DNA of 64,000 bases from Orientallactaga sibirica (lineage: Eukaryota > Chordata > Mammalia > Rodentia > Dipodidae), in contig JAEOAD010000029.1 of assembly GCA_036365145.1 (NCBI GenBank), positions 26,830,001 through 26,894,000 on the forward strand, written 5' to 3'. How positions within the stretch are numbered: the stretch's first letter is position 1; each line of letters opens with the position of its first letter. This document shows positions 1-9,683 of the stretch, piece by piece. The notes below the pieces were generated by a model, which saw nothing but the letters and a program-made list of their open reading frames with translations, had not been told where the DNA came from and did no database searches. The position numbers and the translations under genes are program-made.

Positions 1-61
1 GTAATTTTCTCTCTTCTTCTTCTTTTTTTTTTTTTTTTTTTTTTTGACAAAAGGTACCCAT

Positions 62-240
62 CGCTGGGCTTTGTGGCACATGCCTTTAATCCCAGCACTC
101 AGGAGGCAGAGGGAGGAGGATTGCCATGAGTTCAAGGCCACCCTGAGACTCCATAGTGAATTCCAGGTCAGCCTGAGCCCGAGTGAGACCCTACCTCAAA
201 AACAAACAAACAAAAAACAAACCAAACAACAAAAAAAAAG
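62..240 (+). mobile_element. B1 SINE
   Basis: Near full length, from cgctgggct to the CAAA-rich tail. The box B-like gagttcaaggcc segment is intact. Confidence 0.9.
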
Positions 241-565
241 TACACATGACTCGGAAATGAGGTTTTCACTTATCAGTGTGTCTTGGAGAATGTTCTGGAT
301 GGGCTCATAAAGAGTTTCCTCCTTGTTCTCTTCATGGCACATGCTGGGCCCTATGGTCAGTCTGTTCCCTGTGCTGAGCACAAGGATTATTTCTGATCTT
401 AGTGATTACCGATGGTCCTGTAGTGATAAACCTTGTGAAGGAAACAGTCCTGACCATTGCCAAATTGTCCTCTATACAGTTCATGCCAACCTCACCCTCC
501 CATCTGTGATGCAGGGCTGGACTCTAGCAGGGAATGGAGATATCTCCACTCACTGCCCAGGGAAA
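241..565. other. Unassigned intergenic stretch
   Basis: No recognisable repeat, splice-bounded exon or RNA gene. Open frames here are short and lack coding features. Confidence 0.5.
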
Positions 566-571
566 CTGCAT

Positions 572-620
572 TGTGTGTGTGCGTGCGTGCGTGCGTGTGT
601 GCGTGCGTGTGTGCGTGCGT
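572..620. repeat. (TG/CG)n simple repeat
   Basis: Alternating purine-pyrimidine run of tgtg and cgtg units, a potential Z-DNA-forming tract. Confidence 0.85.
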
Positions 621-671
621 AGATAAAGACCAGAGGAAACCTGTGGTGTCATCCTCAGGCAAATCATCTAG

Positions 672-893
672 CTCTTTTTGAGACAGGGTCTCTCATTAGC
701 CTGGAACTCGCCAAGTAGGCTACATTGGATGGCCAGCAAGCTCCCGGGATCCACCTGTCTCTACCTCCAGTGCTGGGATTACAGGCGTGTGCCACCATAA
801 CTGGCATTTTTCATAGGTTCAAGAGAGCAAACTCAGGTCCTCATACTTGTGAAGCAAGTGTTTTACCACTAGCCATCTCCCCAGTCCAGGAAA
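672..893 (-). mobile_element. B4-like SINE
   Basis: Antisense B1-like half (gagacagggtctctc to gtgccaccat) followed by an ID-like half ending gccatctccccagtcc, the B4 arrangement. Diverged, so older than the B1 and DIP copies around it. Confidence 0.65.
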
Positions 894-942
894 CTATTTT
901 CCAAAGGCTTTTGTTCAAACAAACAACAACAAAAAAAAAAAA

Positions 943-1100
943 TCAGCCGGGCGTGGTGGTGCATGCCTTTAAATCCCAGCACTCAGGAACAAGATGTAGG
1001 AGGATTGTCGTGTGTTTGAAGCCACCCTGAGACTACATAGTGACTTCTAGGTCAACCTGGGCTAGAGCAAGACCCTACCTTGAAAAAAAAAAAAAAAAAA
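943..1100 (+). mobile_element. B1 SINE
   Basis: Full length with a pure A tail. A small insertion, aacaagatg, sits in the middle. Confidence 0.9.
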
Positions 1101-1390
1101 AGGCTTCTGTGAAGCCGAGTGTGGTGCACAGGTAATGAACTTCCGGTGGAAGAGGAGCCCTCCTGCTGCCACAGCTCTTCCTCCACCCTTTGTTATTTGA
1201 CGCCATTAGACTCCCCTGGTCATTTGTCCAGTGAGTCTCTGCACTCTGCTCAATGAACCTCTCAAGAGCTATGACAGTCATCTTTGAACCTCTAGTAGGG
1301 CCAATCTTTTCACATTGAGACACATTGTTCTCTACAAAGTTCCCACCAGAGTTAAAAATGACAGTCCGGTTACAAAAAAAAAGAAAGTTG
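1101..1390. other. Unassigned intergenic stretch
   Basis: A possible B1 head remnant (gccgagtgtggtgcac) at 1114, then sequence I do not recognise. No exon seen. Confidence 0.4.
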
Positions 1391-1616
1391 GGGTCTGGAG
1401 GGATGGCCTAGTGGTTAAGGCATTTGCCTGCAAAGCCAAAGGACCCAGATTCAGTACCCCGGACCCATAATAGCCAGATACACAAGGGAGCGTACACATC
1501 TGGAGTTCATTTGCAGTGGCTGGAGGCCCTGGCACGCCCATTTTCTCTCTCTCTCTCTATCTCTTTCTATCTCGCTCTCCTTCTTTCTCTGTCAAATAAA
1601 TAAATATGTTAAAATA

Positions 1617-1667
<51 letters not shown>

Positions 1668-1670
1668 AAG
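1391..1670 (+). mobile_element. DIP SINE
   Basis: Full length: tRNA-like head (ggtctggagggatggcct), attcagtaccccgg B-box region, CT-rich stretch and a long TAAA tail. Confidence 0.88.
1615..1668. repeat. (TAAA)n microsatellite
   Basis: About 13 tandem units grown from the tail of the preceding DIP element. Confidence 0.9.
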
Positions 1671-1689
1671 AAAATCTCACAGAAAAAAC

Positions 1690-1918
1690 TCTTAACAGTT
1701 TTTTTTATTTGCACATGTATGTATGTGTGTGTGTGTGTGTGTGGCTTTTTAAGGTCTTTTGCCACTGCAAATGAACACCAGATGCTTACACAACTTTTTC
1801 ATCAAAAAATTTTCTCCCTTATTAATACCCATTCGTTGATCAGCTACAGTGTGTAAACCTGGACTAGCAGGCTTTTCAAACAAACAATTTGAACCACTGA
1901 ACCATCTTCCTAGCCCCT
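1690..1918 (-). mobile_element. DIP-like SINE, degenerate
   Basis: Keeps gccactgcaaatgaacaccagatgc and ends tgaaccatcttcctagccc. The centre is unrelated or heavily mutated. Confidence 0.5.
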
Positions 1919-2204
1919 CATAACATTTTAGGCAAGTTTACAATTTTATGTTGGGTTTCATTCATAGCTATGAAGTCTGTGAGGCCTCAGCTGACCCATG
2001 GACCAAAGATTGGACACACTTGCTAGGGACACACACTGTAAGTGATCAATTAGATAAGGGAACAAATTTACAAATTGAACTTCTAAGTTCCTCTTTGGAA
2101 TAATAACTGAAAATTCTGTAAGGAATGACTAGAATAAGCCCAAGATACCTTGATAATACAAATGTCCTATGCTGTTTTGTTTTCTTTTTTCTTTAGTTTT
2201 TTAA
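1919..2204. other. Unassigned intergenic stretch
   Basis: AT-rich sequence with no repeat or gene I recognise. Confidence 0.4.
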
Positions 2205-2436
2205 AAATATATATCTTATTTATTTATTTATTTGCTTATTTATTTATTTATGAGAGAGAAAGAGGCAGAGAGAGAGAGAGAGAATGGACATGCCATGGCC
2301 TCCAGCCACTGCAAACAAACTCCAGATGCATGAGCCCCCTTGTGCGTCTGGTTTACGTGAGTCCTGGAGAATCGAACCGGGATCCTTTGGCTTTTTAGGC
2401 AAACACCTTAACCGCTAAGCCATCTCTCCAGCCCTT
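2205..2436 (-). mobile_element. DIP SINE
   Basis: Full length, with a TTTA tail complement, a long GA stretch and a well-kept head (ctaagccatctctccagccc). Confidence 0.9.
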
Positions 2437-2442
2437 CTTAAG

Positions 2443-2632
2443 TTTTTTTTTTTTAATATTTATTTAAGAGAGAGCATATGGGCATACCAGGACCTCTTGC
2501 TATACAAGTGAACTCCAGATGCATACACTACTTTGTGCACCTGGCTTTATATGGGGAGTGAGGAATTGAACCCAAGGCCAGCAGGCTTTGCAAGCAAGCA
2601 CCTTTAACCACTAAGCAACTTCTCAAGCCCCA
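2443..2632 (-). mobile_element. DIP SINE, diverged
   Basis: Lacks the long GA stretch and has many substitutions. The head reads ctaagcaacttctcaagccc. Confidence 0.75.
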
Positions 2633-2664
2633 AGGTTTTGTTTTCTATCCTCTATTTTCCTACA

Positions 2665-3135
2665 GAAACTAGTTATTCCCAGGAGCTGAGAAGGTGGCTC
2701 AGCCGTTAAAGCACTTACTATGCAAATCTGCCAACATGAGTTCACTCCTCAGTACCCACATAAAGCCAGACATAAATTGGCACACCAATAATCCCTACAT
2801 GCCTATGGCAATGGTAGACAGAGCCAAGAGAATCCTGAAGCTTGCAGGTCAGCTAGACTGGCCTTCCCAGAAGCAAGAACAGCATTAAGAGAAATCCAGT
2901 CTCAAAGAAGGTAGAAGGAGCCCAGTGTGGTGGCACACGCCTTTAATCCCAACACTTGGGAGGCAGAGGTAGGCGGATCAACGTGAGTTCGAGGCCACCC
3001 TGAGACTACATAGTGAATTCCAGGTCAGCCTGGGCTAGAGCGAGACCCTACTTTGAAAAAAAAAAAGGTATAAGGAGAAGATCACCCCTGACTTCTGACT
3101 TACACACACACACCATCTCATGCACACACAATTAG
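2665..3135 (+). mobile_element. B4-like SINE split by a B1
   Basis: ID/tRNA-like head (gctgagaaggtggctcag), then the aatccctacatgc and cttgcaggtcagctagactgg body. The CA-rich tail resumes after the B1 at 2920-3067. Confidence 0.6.
2920..3067 (+). mobile_element. B1 SINE
   Basis: Full length. It interrupts the B4-like element. Confidence 0.9.
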
Positions 3136-3230
3136 TTATTCAAGAGTTCAGGAGATGGCTCTGCAGGGCTATGTAAGTATGTAAGTACCTGAGTTCAATT
3201 TCCAACACCCACGTAAAAAACCAGGCATGA

Positions 3231-3312
3231 GCTAGAGAGATGGCTAAGCAGTTAAGATGCATGTCTGTGAAGTGTTTGCAGGGGCTAGAGACCCTGACAT
3301 GCCCATTCTCAC

Positions 3313-3346
<34 letters not shown>

Positions 3347-3403
3347 CCTCTCTCTGTCTCTAATAAATAAATAAATGAAAATAAAATCTTAAAAAAATAA
3401 ATA
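3231..3403 (+). mobile_element. DIP SINE, internally deleted
   Basis: The head is joined directly to tttgcaggggctagagaccc, so the B-box and central part are missing. Long CT tract and TAAA tail. Confidence 0.8.
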
Positions 3404-3580
3404 GTCAGGCATGGTAGCACACGCCTTTAAACCCAGCAGTCAGGAGGCAGACATAGGAGGATTGTCGTGAGTTCAAGGCCACCCTGAGACTACATAGTTA
3501 ATTCCAGGTCAGCTTGGGCCAGAGTGAGACTCTACCTCAAAAAAAAAATAATAATAATAATAATAATTAATAATAATAAT
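3404..3580 (+). mobile_element. B1 SINE with (TAA)n tail
   Basis: Directly follows the DIP tail and shares its outer TSD, so it probably landed in the DIP A-rich tail. Confidence 0.88.
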
Positions 3581-3815
3581 AAACCAGGCATGACCACACA
3601 CACGTGTAACTCCTTGCTGAGGGGACAAAGACAAGAGGACCACTGGGACTCACTAGGTGGCTAGTCTGACCAGCAGCTCCAGGTTCAGCGAAAAACTATG
3701 TCTGAAGGAAATAAGGTGGAAGAGCAATAGAGGACCCCTGACACCCTGACATTCTCCTCCAGTGTCCATGAGGATGTACACAGGGCCCATCCATCTCCTC
3801 ACACACATGCATATA

Positions 3816-3819
<4 letters not shown>

Positions 3820-3876
<57 letters not shown>
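3820..3876. repeat. (CA)n(GA)n microsatellite
   Basis: About 14 CA units run into about 14 GA units at the end of the B4-like element. Confidence 0.92.
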
Positions 3877-3879
<3 letters not shown>

Positions 3880-3892
3880 GCACACACAATTT

Positions 3893-4205
3893 ATTCATTC
3901 CAGCATGAAAAGGCTTGGTAAAGCCCACCCATCCTGAAGAGCCTTGTATACTTAATGGCTACCAGGCAAAGGGGAGTCATTCTCTTCAGTGGTGTAGCCA
4001 TTGGATACTTGTCCATGTTCCAGTAAATAATCCCTCACCCATGTTCATGCAAGCAACCCAAATTAAACTCAGTGGGTCACAAAAAAAAAAAAATGAATGA
4101 ATAAAAGACATGAAAATAGGCTGGAAACTTGTTGGGAAGAAGGGGTTCAGCAGAAGGGGAGGGGTGAGAGGGTAACAGAAGGGATATGTAATCAAAACAC
4201 CATGT
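3893..4205 (+). mobile_element. L1 3' end, 5'-truncated
   Basis: Resembles the rodent Lx-type L1 3' region: gtgtagccattgga, ctcagtgggtcac, an A-rich stretch, then gaaggggaggggtgagagg and an ending like aatcaaaacaccatgta. Assigned from family memory. Confidence 0.65.
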
Positions 4206-4370
4206 AAGTCGGGCATGGTGGTGTACGCTTTTAATCCAAGTACTCTGGAGGCAGAGGAAGGAGGATCGTTGTGAGTTCAAGGCCATGCTGAAACTACATA
4301 GTGAATTCCATGTCAGCCTGGCTAGAGGGAGACCCTACCTGGAAAAAAAAAAATAAAATAAAAAAAAAAA
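4206..4370 (+). mobile_element. B1 SINE
   Basis: Full length with an AAAATA-type tail, inserted at the L1 end. Confidence 0.88.
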
Positions 4371-4372
4371 TC

Positions 4373-4530
4373 AAAGCTAGGAGCATGCCTTTAATCCCTG
4401 CACTTGGGAGGCAGAGGTAGAATTGCCCCATGAGTTCAAGGCCATCCTGAGATGACATAGAGAATTCCAGGTCAGCCTGAGCTAGAGCGAGACACCACCT
4501 GAAAAACAAACAAACAAACAAACAAACAAA
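4373..4530 (+). mobile_element. B1 SINE, head shortened
   Basis: Starts at ctaggagcatgcc, missing part of the first 20 bases. The tail is (CAAA)n. Confidence 0.85.
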
Positions 4531-4556
4531 CTATATATATATATAAAACAATTGTC

Positions 4557-4790
4557 AGACTGGAGTGATGGCTTAGCAGTTAAGGCACTTGCCTGTAAAG
4601 CCTAAGGACCCATGTTCAACTCTCCAGATCCCACATAAGCCAGATGCACAAAGGTGAGGCAAGCACAAGGTTGCACATGCCCACTAGGTAAAACAAATCA
4701 GTTCAAACAATGGCAAACCCTGGTGTGCCAATCTCTATATCTCTCTCTCTCTCTCTAAAACTCTTCTCTCTCTCTAAAAAAAAAAAAAAT
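4557..4790 (+). mobile_element. DIP SINE, ggtgaggcaagc variant
   Basis: Carries a central insertion (ggtgaggcaagcacaagg, then cccactaggtaaaac) shared with the copy at 18168. The CTCF-like core of that copy is mutated here. Confidence 0.82.
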
Positions 4791-4795
4791 GTTGA

Positions 4796-4992
4796 GGGCT
4801 GGAGAGATGGCTTAGTGGTTAAGGCATTTGCCTGCAAATCAAAGTATCCTGGTTCGACTCTCCAGGACTCACGTAAGCCATATGAACAAGGTGGAGCATG
4901 CGTCTGGAGTTCATTTGCAGTGGCTGGAGGCCCTGTCATGCCCATTCTCTCTCTCTCTCTGCCTCTTTCTCTCTCTCAAATAAATAAATTAG
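4796..4992 (+). mobile_element. DIP SINE
   Basis: Full length with a short AAATAAATAAA tail, abutting the previous DIP. Confidence 0.9.
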
Positions 4993-5008
4993 GGCTATAT
5001 AGATATAT

Positions 5009-5152
5009 AGTTTTTTTTGACTTTTTGGGTTGCTCTAGCCCAGGCTGACCTGGAATTCACTCTGCAGTCTCAGGGTGGCCTATGAACAAGGTGGCAATCC
5101 TCCTACATTTGCCTCCCTGGAGTGCTGGGATTAAAGGCGTGTGCCACCACAC
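5009..5152 (-). mobile_element. B1 SINE
   Basis: Antisense. A tatgaacaaggtgg segment replaces part of the usual centre. Confidence 0.82.
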
Positions 5153-5175
5153 ATTTTTCAACATTTAAAAAATAT

Positions 5176-5330
5176 ATAAGCCGGGCGTGGTGGCGCACGC
5201 CTTTAATCCCAGCACTCGGGAGGCAGAGGTAGGATTGCCATGATTTTGAGGCCACCCTGAGACTGCAGAGTGAATTCCAGGTCAGCCTGGGCTAGAGTGA
5301 GATCCATCTTGAAAAACAACAAAAAAAAAA
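5176..5330 (+). mobile_element. B1 SINE
   Basis: Very close to the local consensus (gccgggcgtggtggcgcacg), so probably a young copy. Confidence 0.92.
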
Positions 5331-5334
5331 GTCA

Positions 5335-5735
5335 AAGAATAAATTTTAAAATGAAAGAAATTAATTATCAAATATCTACGCCAAAAAGGGCCTTAAAGAC
5401 ATGAAGCATCTTGACTCAGCTGCAGTACTGGCAGTCTTTGGTACCAAGACTGAGCTTAATACAAGGACCCAACTTCTGTCTCAGAATCCTGGTTCATGGC
5501 TCAGTGAGGCAACACGGAAGTGTTTCCTGAGGGCTGCAATGTGCCGGCCACAGTGCAGGTGATATCTGACTCCACCTCGGGGTCAATTTCAGAGTGGACA
5601 CACATGGTGAATGTCTAGCTTGTGCCTCTTCTTCCAGCTTCTGCTGCAGTTCCCTGATCTCAGAGGTCATTGAGGATCCAAAAATGACTTTCCTAGCCCA
5701 ATCAGAATGACTCTAGGGACTGTTGCAGGAATTTC
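5335..5735 (-). other. Unassigned block with possible degraded coding fragment
   Basis: No repeat recognised. On the - strand, around 5690-5610, one frame reads roughly SEIRELQQKLEEEAQA, a charged heptad-like stretch. About 5590-5500 in another frame reads EIDPEVESDITCTVAGTLQP. The frame change and following stop suggest a decayed processed pseudogene, but I cannot name a parent and chance is possible. Confidence 0.3.
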
Positions 5736-5742
5736 TGTTGTT

Positions 5743-5927
5743 GTTATTATTATTATTATTATTTTTTTTTTTTTTGGTTTTTCGATTTTTCGAGGTAGGG
5801 TCTCACTCTGGTCCAGGCTGACCTGGAATTCACTATGTAGTCTCAGGGTGGCCTTGAACTCTCGGCGATCCTCCTACCTCTGCCTCCCCGAGTGCTGGGA
5901 TTAAAGGCATGCGCCACCACGCCCAGC
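5743..5927 (-). mobile_element. B1 SINE
   Basis: Flanked by the direct repeat ggaatttct (5730-5738 and 5927-5935). Its (ATT)n tail complement lies at 5743-5763. Confidence 0.9.
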
Positions 5928-5944
5928 GGAATTTCTATTATTAA

Positions 5945-6188
5945 TTAATTTATTTATTTAATTTTATTCTTTTTGTTTTTTTTTTTTTTTTATGACAGAA
6001 AGAGAGAATTGGCAGACCAGGGCCTTAGCCACTGCAAACTCCAGACTCATGCACCACCTTTGTGCATGCACCACTTGTGCACATGTGCCATCTTGTGCAT
6101 CTGGTTTACCTGGGTTCTGGGGAGTCAAACCTAGGTCCTTAGGTTTCGCTGGCAAGCACCTTAACCTCTAAGCCATCTCTCCAGCCCT
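5945..6188 (-). mobile_element. DIP SINE
   Basis: Contains an extra duplicated block, gtgcatgcaccacttgtgcaca, in the middle (written here in two overlapping parts: gtgcatgcacc and accacttgtgcaca). Confidence 0.85.
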
Positions 6189-6196
6189 GTTGCAGC

Positions 6197-6393
6197 ATTT
6201 ATTTATTTATTTATTTATTTAGAGAGATAGAGACAGAAAGAATGGGCATCCCAGAACCTCCAGTCATTGCAAATGAACTCCAGCTGCAGCTGCCACCTTG
6301 TACATCTGGCTCACATGGGTCCTGGGGAGTCAAACCTGGGTCCATTGGCTTTGTAGGCAAGCATCTTAAGCTCCAATCCATCCCTCCACCCTA
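6197..6393 (-). mobile_element. DIP SINE, diverged
   Basis: TTTA tail complement. The head is mutated to aatccatccctccaccc. Confidence 0.82.
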
Positions 6394-6462
6394 TTGCAGG
6401 CATTTCTAAATAACATGCTTGCTCTTTTTGGCTTGACCAAAGTTTAAAAGGATCAAGAGCTG

Positions 6463-6463
<1 letters not shown>

Positions 6464-6501
<38 letters not shown>

Positions 6502-6637
6502 AGGTAGGGTCTCATTCTAGCCCAGGCTGACCTAAAATTCACTATGTATTCTCAGGGTAGCCTTGAACTCATGGTGATCCTCCTATCTCTGCCTCCCAAG
6601 TGCTGGGATTACAGGCTTGCACCACCACAACCGGCTT
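6464..6637 (-). mobile_element. B1 SINE
   Basis: Preceded by a long T tract (A-tail complement, 6466-6500). Confidence 0.9.
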
Positions 6638-6639
6638 TG

Positions 6640-6885
6640 TAGCCATTTTTGTCACCGCCTGGGAAGAACTGTTTGAGAACAGGAAGTGACACTGAGTCAT
6701 CAAGGAGTGACATCAGGGCCTGACAGCACTGACATCCCTAAATCTCACCATGCCTCACTAGGTCTAAGGCCTAGAATTTTCAGTTATGTGGGCCAATATA
6801 TGCCCTTCTTGCTTAAACACACTTAATGCACACTAGGCTTTCAGTCACTCACAAGACATGTATTCTCTGGTCCTTCTGAATATAG
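6640..6885 (+). mobile_element. MLT1-type MaLR LTR remnant
   Basis: Ancient LTR-like text: gtgacactgagtcatcaagg, then gggccaatatatgcccttct and tcagtcactcacaagacatg. This matches the MLT1 3' LTR pattern known in placental mammals. Confidence 0.55.
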
Positions 6886-6897
6886 AAAATGAATTGC

Positions 6898-7045
6898 AGC
6901 AGGTGTGGTGGGGCGCATGCCTTTAATCCGAGCACTCAGGAGGCAGAGATAGGAGGATTGCTATAAATTCAAGGCCATCTGAACCCTGAGACTACACAGT
7001 GAATTCCGGGTCAACCTAGAACAAGACCTTCAAAAATCCAAAAAA
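6898..7045 (+). mobile_element. B1 SINE
   Basis: Slightly shortened 3' end (caacctagaacaagacctt). Its tail expanded into the purine repeat that follows. Confidence 0.85.
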
Positions 7046-7145
7046 GAAAGGAAGGAAGAAAGGAAGAAGGGAAGGGAAGGGAAGGGAAGGGAAGGGAAGG
7101 GAAGGGAAGGGAAGGGAAGGGAAGGGAAGGGAAGGGAAGAAAGAG
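7046..7145. repeat. (GGGAA)n polypurine repeat
   Basis: About 14 pentamer units on the + strand, likely expanded from a B1 tail. Confidence 0.92.
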
Positions 7146-7292
7146 GCCAGGTGTGGTGGCACACGCCTTTAATCCCAGCACTTGGGAGGCAGAAGTAGGA
7201 GGATCACCGTGAGTTCGAGGCCACCCTGAGACTACATAGTTAATTCCAGGTCAGCCTGGACTAGAGTGAAACCCTACCTCAAAAAACCAAAA
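7146..7292 (+). mobile_element. B1 SINE
   Basis: Full length, close to consensus. Confidence 0.92.
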
Positions 7293-7424
7293 AAAGAAAA
7301 AAGGAAGAGAGGAGAGGAGAGGAGAGGAGAGGAGAGGAGAGGAGAGGAGAAGAGAAGAGAAGAGAAGAGAAGAGAAGAGAAGGGAAGGGAAGGGAAGGGA
7401 AGAGAAGAGAAGAGAAAAGAAATC
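7293..7424. repeat. (GGAGA)n/(GAAGA)n polypurine repeat
   Basis: The unit drifts from ggaga to agaag to gggaa along about 130 pure-purine bases. Confidence 0.9.
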
Positions 7425-7471
7425 TGGTAAGTACAGATACTATTTAGACATAGAAGGAGCTCAACATGAGT

Positions 7472-7628
7472 GGTGGCTGGACTGAGAGATGGCTCAGCAG
7501 CTAAGGTGCTGATGCAATACCTAACAACCTGGATTCGGCTCCTCGGTACCCACATAAAGTCAGATACACAAAGTGGTGCATACATTTAGAGTTCATTTGC
7601 AGTGGCTAGAGGCCCTGGCACACCCATA

Positions 7629-7668
<40 letters not shown>
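7472..7668 (+). mobile_element. DIP SINE, tail missing
   Basis: Ends in a CT tract with no A tail. The B-box region reads gattcggctcctcgg. Confidence 0.82.
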
Positions 7669-7670
<2 letters not shown>

Positions 7671-7852
7671 TCTGGTCCACCAAGAATGAAAAGCCATGCC
7701 ACAAGCTCTCAGAAGCCCAGGGCCTATGCCTTCCTGGCTATGATAGACTACATCCCCTTAAAAAATGAGTCAAAATAAATCCTTCCTCCCTTAAGTTGTT
7801 TCTTTTAGGAATTTGGTCACAGTAATAGAAAAAGCACTCGGTAAGACATGTC
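7669..7852 (+). mobile_element. MaLR-like LTR 3' fragment
   Basis: Text such as aaaataaatccttcctccctt, then ttaggaatttggtcacagta (shown as two parts), resembles the polyadenylation end of rodent MT/ORR-type LTRs. Confidence 0.55.
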
Positions 7853-7948
7853 TATAAATCCCAGCACTCACAAGCATGAGACAAGAGGATAACCATGAAT
7901 TTGAGAGCAGGCTGGAGTTCATATCAAAACTCTGTCTCTAAAATAAAT
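7853..7948 (+). mobile_element. Old B1-related fragment
   Basis: ataaatcccagcactcac to tctgtctctaaaat. Strongly diverged and lacks the lineage-specific 3' half. Confidence 0.5.
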
Positions 7949-7953
7949 AGCTG

Positions 7954-8140
7954 GTTAGCCAGGCGTGATGATGCACACCTTTAATCCCAGCACTCGAGAG
8001 GCAGAGGTAGGAGGATTTCCATGAGTTCAAAGCCACCCTGAGACTACAGAGTAAGTTTCAGGTCAGCCTGAGCTAGAGTGAAATCCTACCTCGACAAACC
8101 AAAAACAAAACAAAACAAATCAAAACAAAACAAAAAAAAC
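7954..8140 (+). mobile_element. B1 SINE
   Basis: Full length with an AAAAC-repeat tail. Confidence 0.9.
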
Positions 8141-8218
8141 TGTTAACACAATGTCACAAGTGAAAAATTTTACCTGACTGTATGTAACACCAGTCATAAT
8201 AAAAATTCAGGGACACTA

Positions 8219-8293
8219 AATATAAATAAAATAAAATAAAATAAAATAAAATAAAATAAAATAAAATAAAATAAAATAAAATAAAATAAAATA
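8219..8293. repeat. (ATAAA)n microsatellite
   Basis: About 14 uninterrupted AAAAT units. Confidence 0.92.
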
Positions 8294-8365
8294 TTAAATG
8301 ACCTTTAGACTATATGTGGATGTAAATTAAACAATAATAAATTAAAAATAAATAAATAAATAAAT

Positions 8366-8500
8366 AGCTGGCCGTGGTGGCACATGCCTTTAATCCCAGC
8401 ACTCAGGAGGCAGAGATAGGAGGATAGCCATGAGTTCAAGGCCACTCTGAGACTACATAGTGAATTCCAGGTCAGCCTGGACAAGAGCAAGACACTACCA
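8366..8500 (+). mobile_element. B1 SINE
   Basis: Lacks the first few bases. The tail is replaced by the TAAA repeat at 8501-8549. Confidence 0.88.
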
Positions 8501-8547
<47 letters not shown>

Positions 8548-8549
8548 AA
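8501..8549. repeat. (TAAA)n microsatellite
   Basis: About 12 units joining the B1 tail to the next DIP. Confidence 0.9.
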
Positions 8550-8552
8550 TAT

Positions 8553-8740
8553 AGGGCAGGGGAGATGGCTCAGTGGTTAAAGGTGCTTGATTGCAAAGCC
8601 TGGGTCAGATTCCCTAGCACCCAGATAAAACCAGATGCACAAAGTAGAACATGTGCCTGGAGTTCATTTGCACTGCCCTGAGGCCCTGGCATGTCTATAC
8701 TCTCTCATAAATAAATGAAATACTTTTAATAATTAAAATA
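8553..8740 (+). mobile_element. DIP SINE
   Basis: The CT tract is almost absent (actctctcataaataaat). The centre is mutated to cactgccctgaggccc. Confidence 0.82.
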
Positions 8741-8743
8741 AAT

Positions 8744-8945
8744 AGGGCTGGAGAAATGGCTTAGTGATTAAGGCACTTGCCTGCAAAGCCAAAAGATCTA
8801 GGTTCGATTCCCCAGGACCCACGTAAGCCAGATGCATCTGGAGTCTGTTTGTAGTGGCTGGATGCCCTGGTGCACCCATTCTCTCTCTCTCTCCCATGCT
8901 CGCTCTCTCTCTCCTTCTCTTTTTTCAACAAATTAAAAAAAAATA
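8744..8945 (+). mobile_element. DIP SINE
   Basis: Complete head and B-box (ggttcgattccccagg). Part of the centre between gatgca and tctggag is deleted. Confidence 0.88.
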
Positions 8946-9085
8946 TTTTTTTATTTTTTATTTATTTATTTGAGACAGAGAGAGAGAAGCACAGGCCTCC
9001 AGCAGTCCTGGGGAATTGAGCCTCAAACCAGGGTCCTTAGGCTTCACAGGCAAGCGCTTAACCGCTAAGCCATCTCTCCAACCCA
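8946..9085 (-). mobile_element. DIP SINE, centre deleted
   Basis: ggcctccagcagtcctgggg joins the 3' part directly to the B-box side. The head is intact. Confidence 0.82.
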
Positions 9086-9199
9086 AAAAATAAAATATTT
9101 TTTAAAGTACAAATTAATAAAATAAGAAACATAAGTAACACACATAAATTATGATTAAAGGGCAAAAAGTCTCAAACTTTTTTAAGATTGTATTCTTTA

Positions 9200-9254
9200 A
9201 ATTTTGTTTGTTTATTTATTTATTTCAGAGTGACAGAGAAAGAGATAGATAGAT

Positions 9255-9305
<51 letters not shown>

Positions 9306-9345
9306 CCTGAGTCCTGAACTCCTGGGAATTGAGCCACAAACCAGG
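9200..9345 (-). mobile_element. DIP SINE remnant with GATA expansion
   Basis: TTTA plus cagagtgacagagaaag from a DIP 3' end, the GATA repeat, then ggaattgagccacaaaccag from the B-box side. Confidence 0.6.
9244..9302. repeat. (GATA)n microsatellite
   Basis: About 14 units, one interrupted by a dinucleotide change near the start. Confidence 0.93.
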
Positions 9346-9440
9346 GTAGCCAAGGATGGCCTTGAACTTTTTAAGATTTGTTTTTATTTACCTGATCCTC
9401 CCATCTCTGCCTCCTGAGTACTGAGTCACATACCTGCAGA
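9346..9440 (-). mobile_element. B1-related fragment
   Basis: gccaaggatggccttgaact and cctcccatctctgcctcctg, separated by a short T-rich insertion. Confidence 0.5.
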
Positions 9441-9607
9441 TAAGCTTTAATGCAGGGAGGACTAGTCATGAATTATGATAAGGAAAAGAAGGGGAATTCC
9501 AGGAATGGGTCAGATTTTCCCAGGAAGAGCTTATTCCCCTTATCTGTCAATATGATGCAGGATTTGGGGGATTCAGGCAAGGCCTCCCAATTTTGGGTCC
9601 TTATCAT

Positions 9608-9620
9608 ATTTTTCAAAAAC

Positions 9621-9655
<35 letters not shown>

Positions 9656-9683
9656 TATTTTATTTATTATTTTATTTTATTTT
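9608..9683. repeat. (TTTA)n AT-rich repeat
   Basis: About 10 TTTA units followed by TTTTA variants up to the L1 boundary. Confidence 0.85.

Larger units (their letters stand above)
3145..3892 (+). mobile_element. B4-like SINE split by a DIP-B1 pair
   Basis: The head at 3145-3230 and body at 3581-3819 are separated by 350 bases flanked by the 13-base direct repeat aaaccaggcatga (3218-3230 and 3581-3593). The body ends in the typical CA-rich tail. Confidence 0.65.

Noticed and set aside
3820..3876. CRISPR-like regular repeat
   Set aside because: Dinucleotide microsatellite with no spacers; the organism is a mammal.
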